In this document: piece after piece, positions 63,627 through 64,000 of the stretch
Layout of the letters: each line of letters opens with the position of its first letter
Position numbering within the stretch: position 1 is the stretch's first letter
NCBI RefSeq assembly: GCF_900108565.1
Contig: NZ_LT629971.1
Coordinates: 1,426,001 to 1,490,000 of the forward strand
DNA from: Mycolicibacterium rutilum
GTDB lineage: Bacteria; Actinomycetota; Actinomycetes; Mycobacteriales; Mycobacteriaceae
Direction: 5' to 3'
Length of the DNA: 64,000 nt
The notes under the pieces: model-generated
Databases searched by the model: none
Seen by the model: the letters and a program-made list of their open reading frames with translations, nothing else
What the model was told of the DNA's origin: nothing
Translations under genes and position numbers: made by a program

Positions 63627-64000
63627 TCACTTGCGGGGCGGACGCAGAACATTCATCGCCAACCGCATTATCGGCGCGGGCACGCGATCTTTGGCCGAAA
63701 GCGCGGCATCGGCGGCGCGGCCCCGCAGCGGGGTGGCGCGACCGAAGGTCCGGTTGATCGGGCCGCCGGTCGGTTCCAGATCGAAGTGCAGCGGCGGCTT
63801 GCCGTCGGCGGCTCCGAGCGCATTCGAGATCACGACGCGCTGGATCTCACTGGTGCCCTCGAAGATCGTGTACAGCTTGGCGTCGCGGTACCACTTCTCG
63901 ACGGGATGGTCCTTGATGTAACCCCACCCGCCCATGGTCTGGATGGCGCGTTCGGTGGTGCGCACGGCGACCTCGCTGGCGGCGAGCTTCGACATCGAGC
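63627..64000 (-). CDS. Acyl-CoA dehydrogenase, C-terminal part (runs off the window)
   Basis: About the last 124 residues of a flavin acyl-CoA dehydrogenase; the gene continues past the window end. ASEVAVRTTERAIQTMGGWGYIKDHPVEKWYRDAKLYTIFEGTSEIQRVVISNALG contains the catalytic-glutamate region (YTIFEGTSEIQR). A basic tail of about 60 residues follows the usual end. Acyl-CoA specificity unknown. Confidence 0.93.
   Translation of the reverse strand, partial: SMSKLAASEVAVRTTERAIQTMGGWGYIKDHPVEKWYRDAKLYTIFEGTSEIQRVVISNALGAADGKPPLHFDLEPTGGPINRTFGRATPLRGRAADAALSAKDRVPAPIMRLAMNVLRPPRK

Overview
This window is chromosomal DNA of a high-GC mycobacterium, most likely a fast-growing Mycolicibacterium. 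Support: the first 20 kb follow the conserved mycobacterial order downstream of oriC (gyrB, gyrA, DUF3566 protein, tRNA-Ile, tRNA-Ala, cwsA, ppiA, PH-domain protein, crgA, DUF881 protein, trpG, pknB, pknA, pbpA, rodA, pstP, fhaB, fhaA, tRNA-Leu). The window also carries whiB6 and an ESX-1 type VII secretion locus, and mycobacterial GTG starts and 4-bp start/stop overlaps are common. ESX-1 lies about 45 kb after gyrB, whereas in M. tuberculosis it lies on the other side of oriC.

Layout. 1-5.3 kb: gyrB and gyrA; gyrA carries a 187-residue mini-intein directly after the catalytic tyrosine. 5.3-10.7 kb: small envelope and division proteins, two tRNAs with a tiny gene between them, a dienelactone-hydrolase-like protein without its nucleophile, and trpG. 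10.7-20.4 kb (minus): the FHA / Ser-Thr kinase / phosphatase / PBP / SEDS operon for cell-wall growth control. 20.7-23.1 kb: tRNA-Leu, then DoxX and a SnoaL-SDR pair, each behind a MerR-type promoter with no MerR gene in sight, and a VOC gene cut short. 23.1-33.9 kb: formylglycine-generating enzyme, GntR regulator, arylsulfatase, a second gyrB, two DUF202 membrane proteins, a sulfonate/nitrate-type ABC importer whose binding protein carries a NosL-like tail, and a SulP transporter. Apart from gyrB2 and DUF202 this looks like an organosulfur acquisition island. 34-45 kb: accessory metabolism (lipoprotein, TetR plus molybdopterin oxidoreductase, F420/FMN-type proteins, ferritin-like protein, thioesterase, GNAT, pirin, EVE, acyl-CoA carboxylase). 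45.1-62.8 kb: whiB6, a two-HTH protein, an EspI-like ATPase, then espF-like, espG1, espH, eccA1, eccB1, eccCa1, eccCb1, PE35, PPE68, esxB, esxA, espI, eccD1. The end holds a DUF427 protein and the C-terminal part of an acyl-CoA dehydrogenase on the minus strand.

How the genes work together. GyrA pairs with GyrB; the second GyrB has a diverged ATPase half and an almost identical TOPRIM half, so it could form a hybrid gyrase with changed ATPase or drug response. PknA/PknB, PstP, FhaA/FhaB, PbpA, RodA, CwsA and CrgA form the polar growth and division module. FGE activates the neighbouring sulfatase, and the ABC and SulP transporters could import the released sulfur compounds. ESX-1: EccB/Ca/Cb/D are membrane core, EccA and EspG are cytosolic helpers, EsxA/EsxB, PE35/PPE68 and the EspF-like protein are substrates, and WhiB6 is a likely regulator. 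EccE1, MycP1, EspB and EspE are not seen inside the window.

Most notable items: the mosaic gyrB2; a palindrome sitting where the intein endonuclease domain would be; two orphan MerR-type leaderless promoters; an array of CGTAGC repeats between whiB6 and the HTH gene; the binding-protein/NosL fusion; and long inverted repeats in several intergenic regions.
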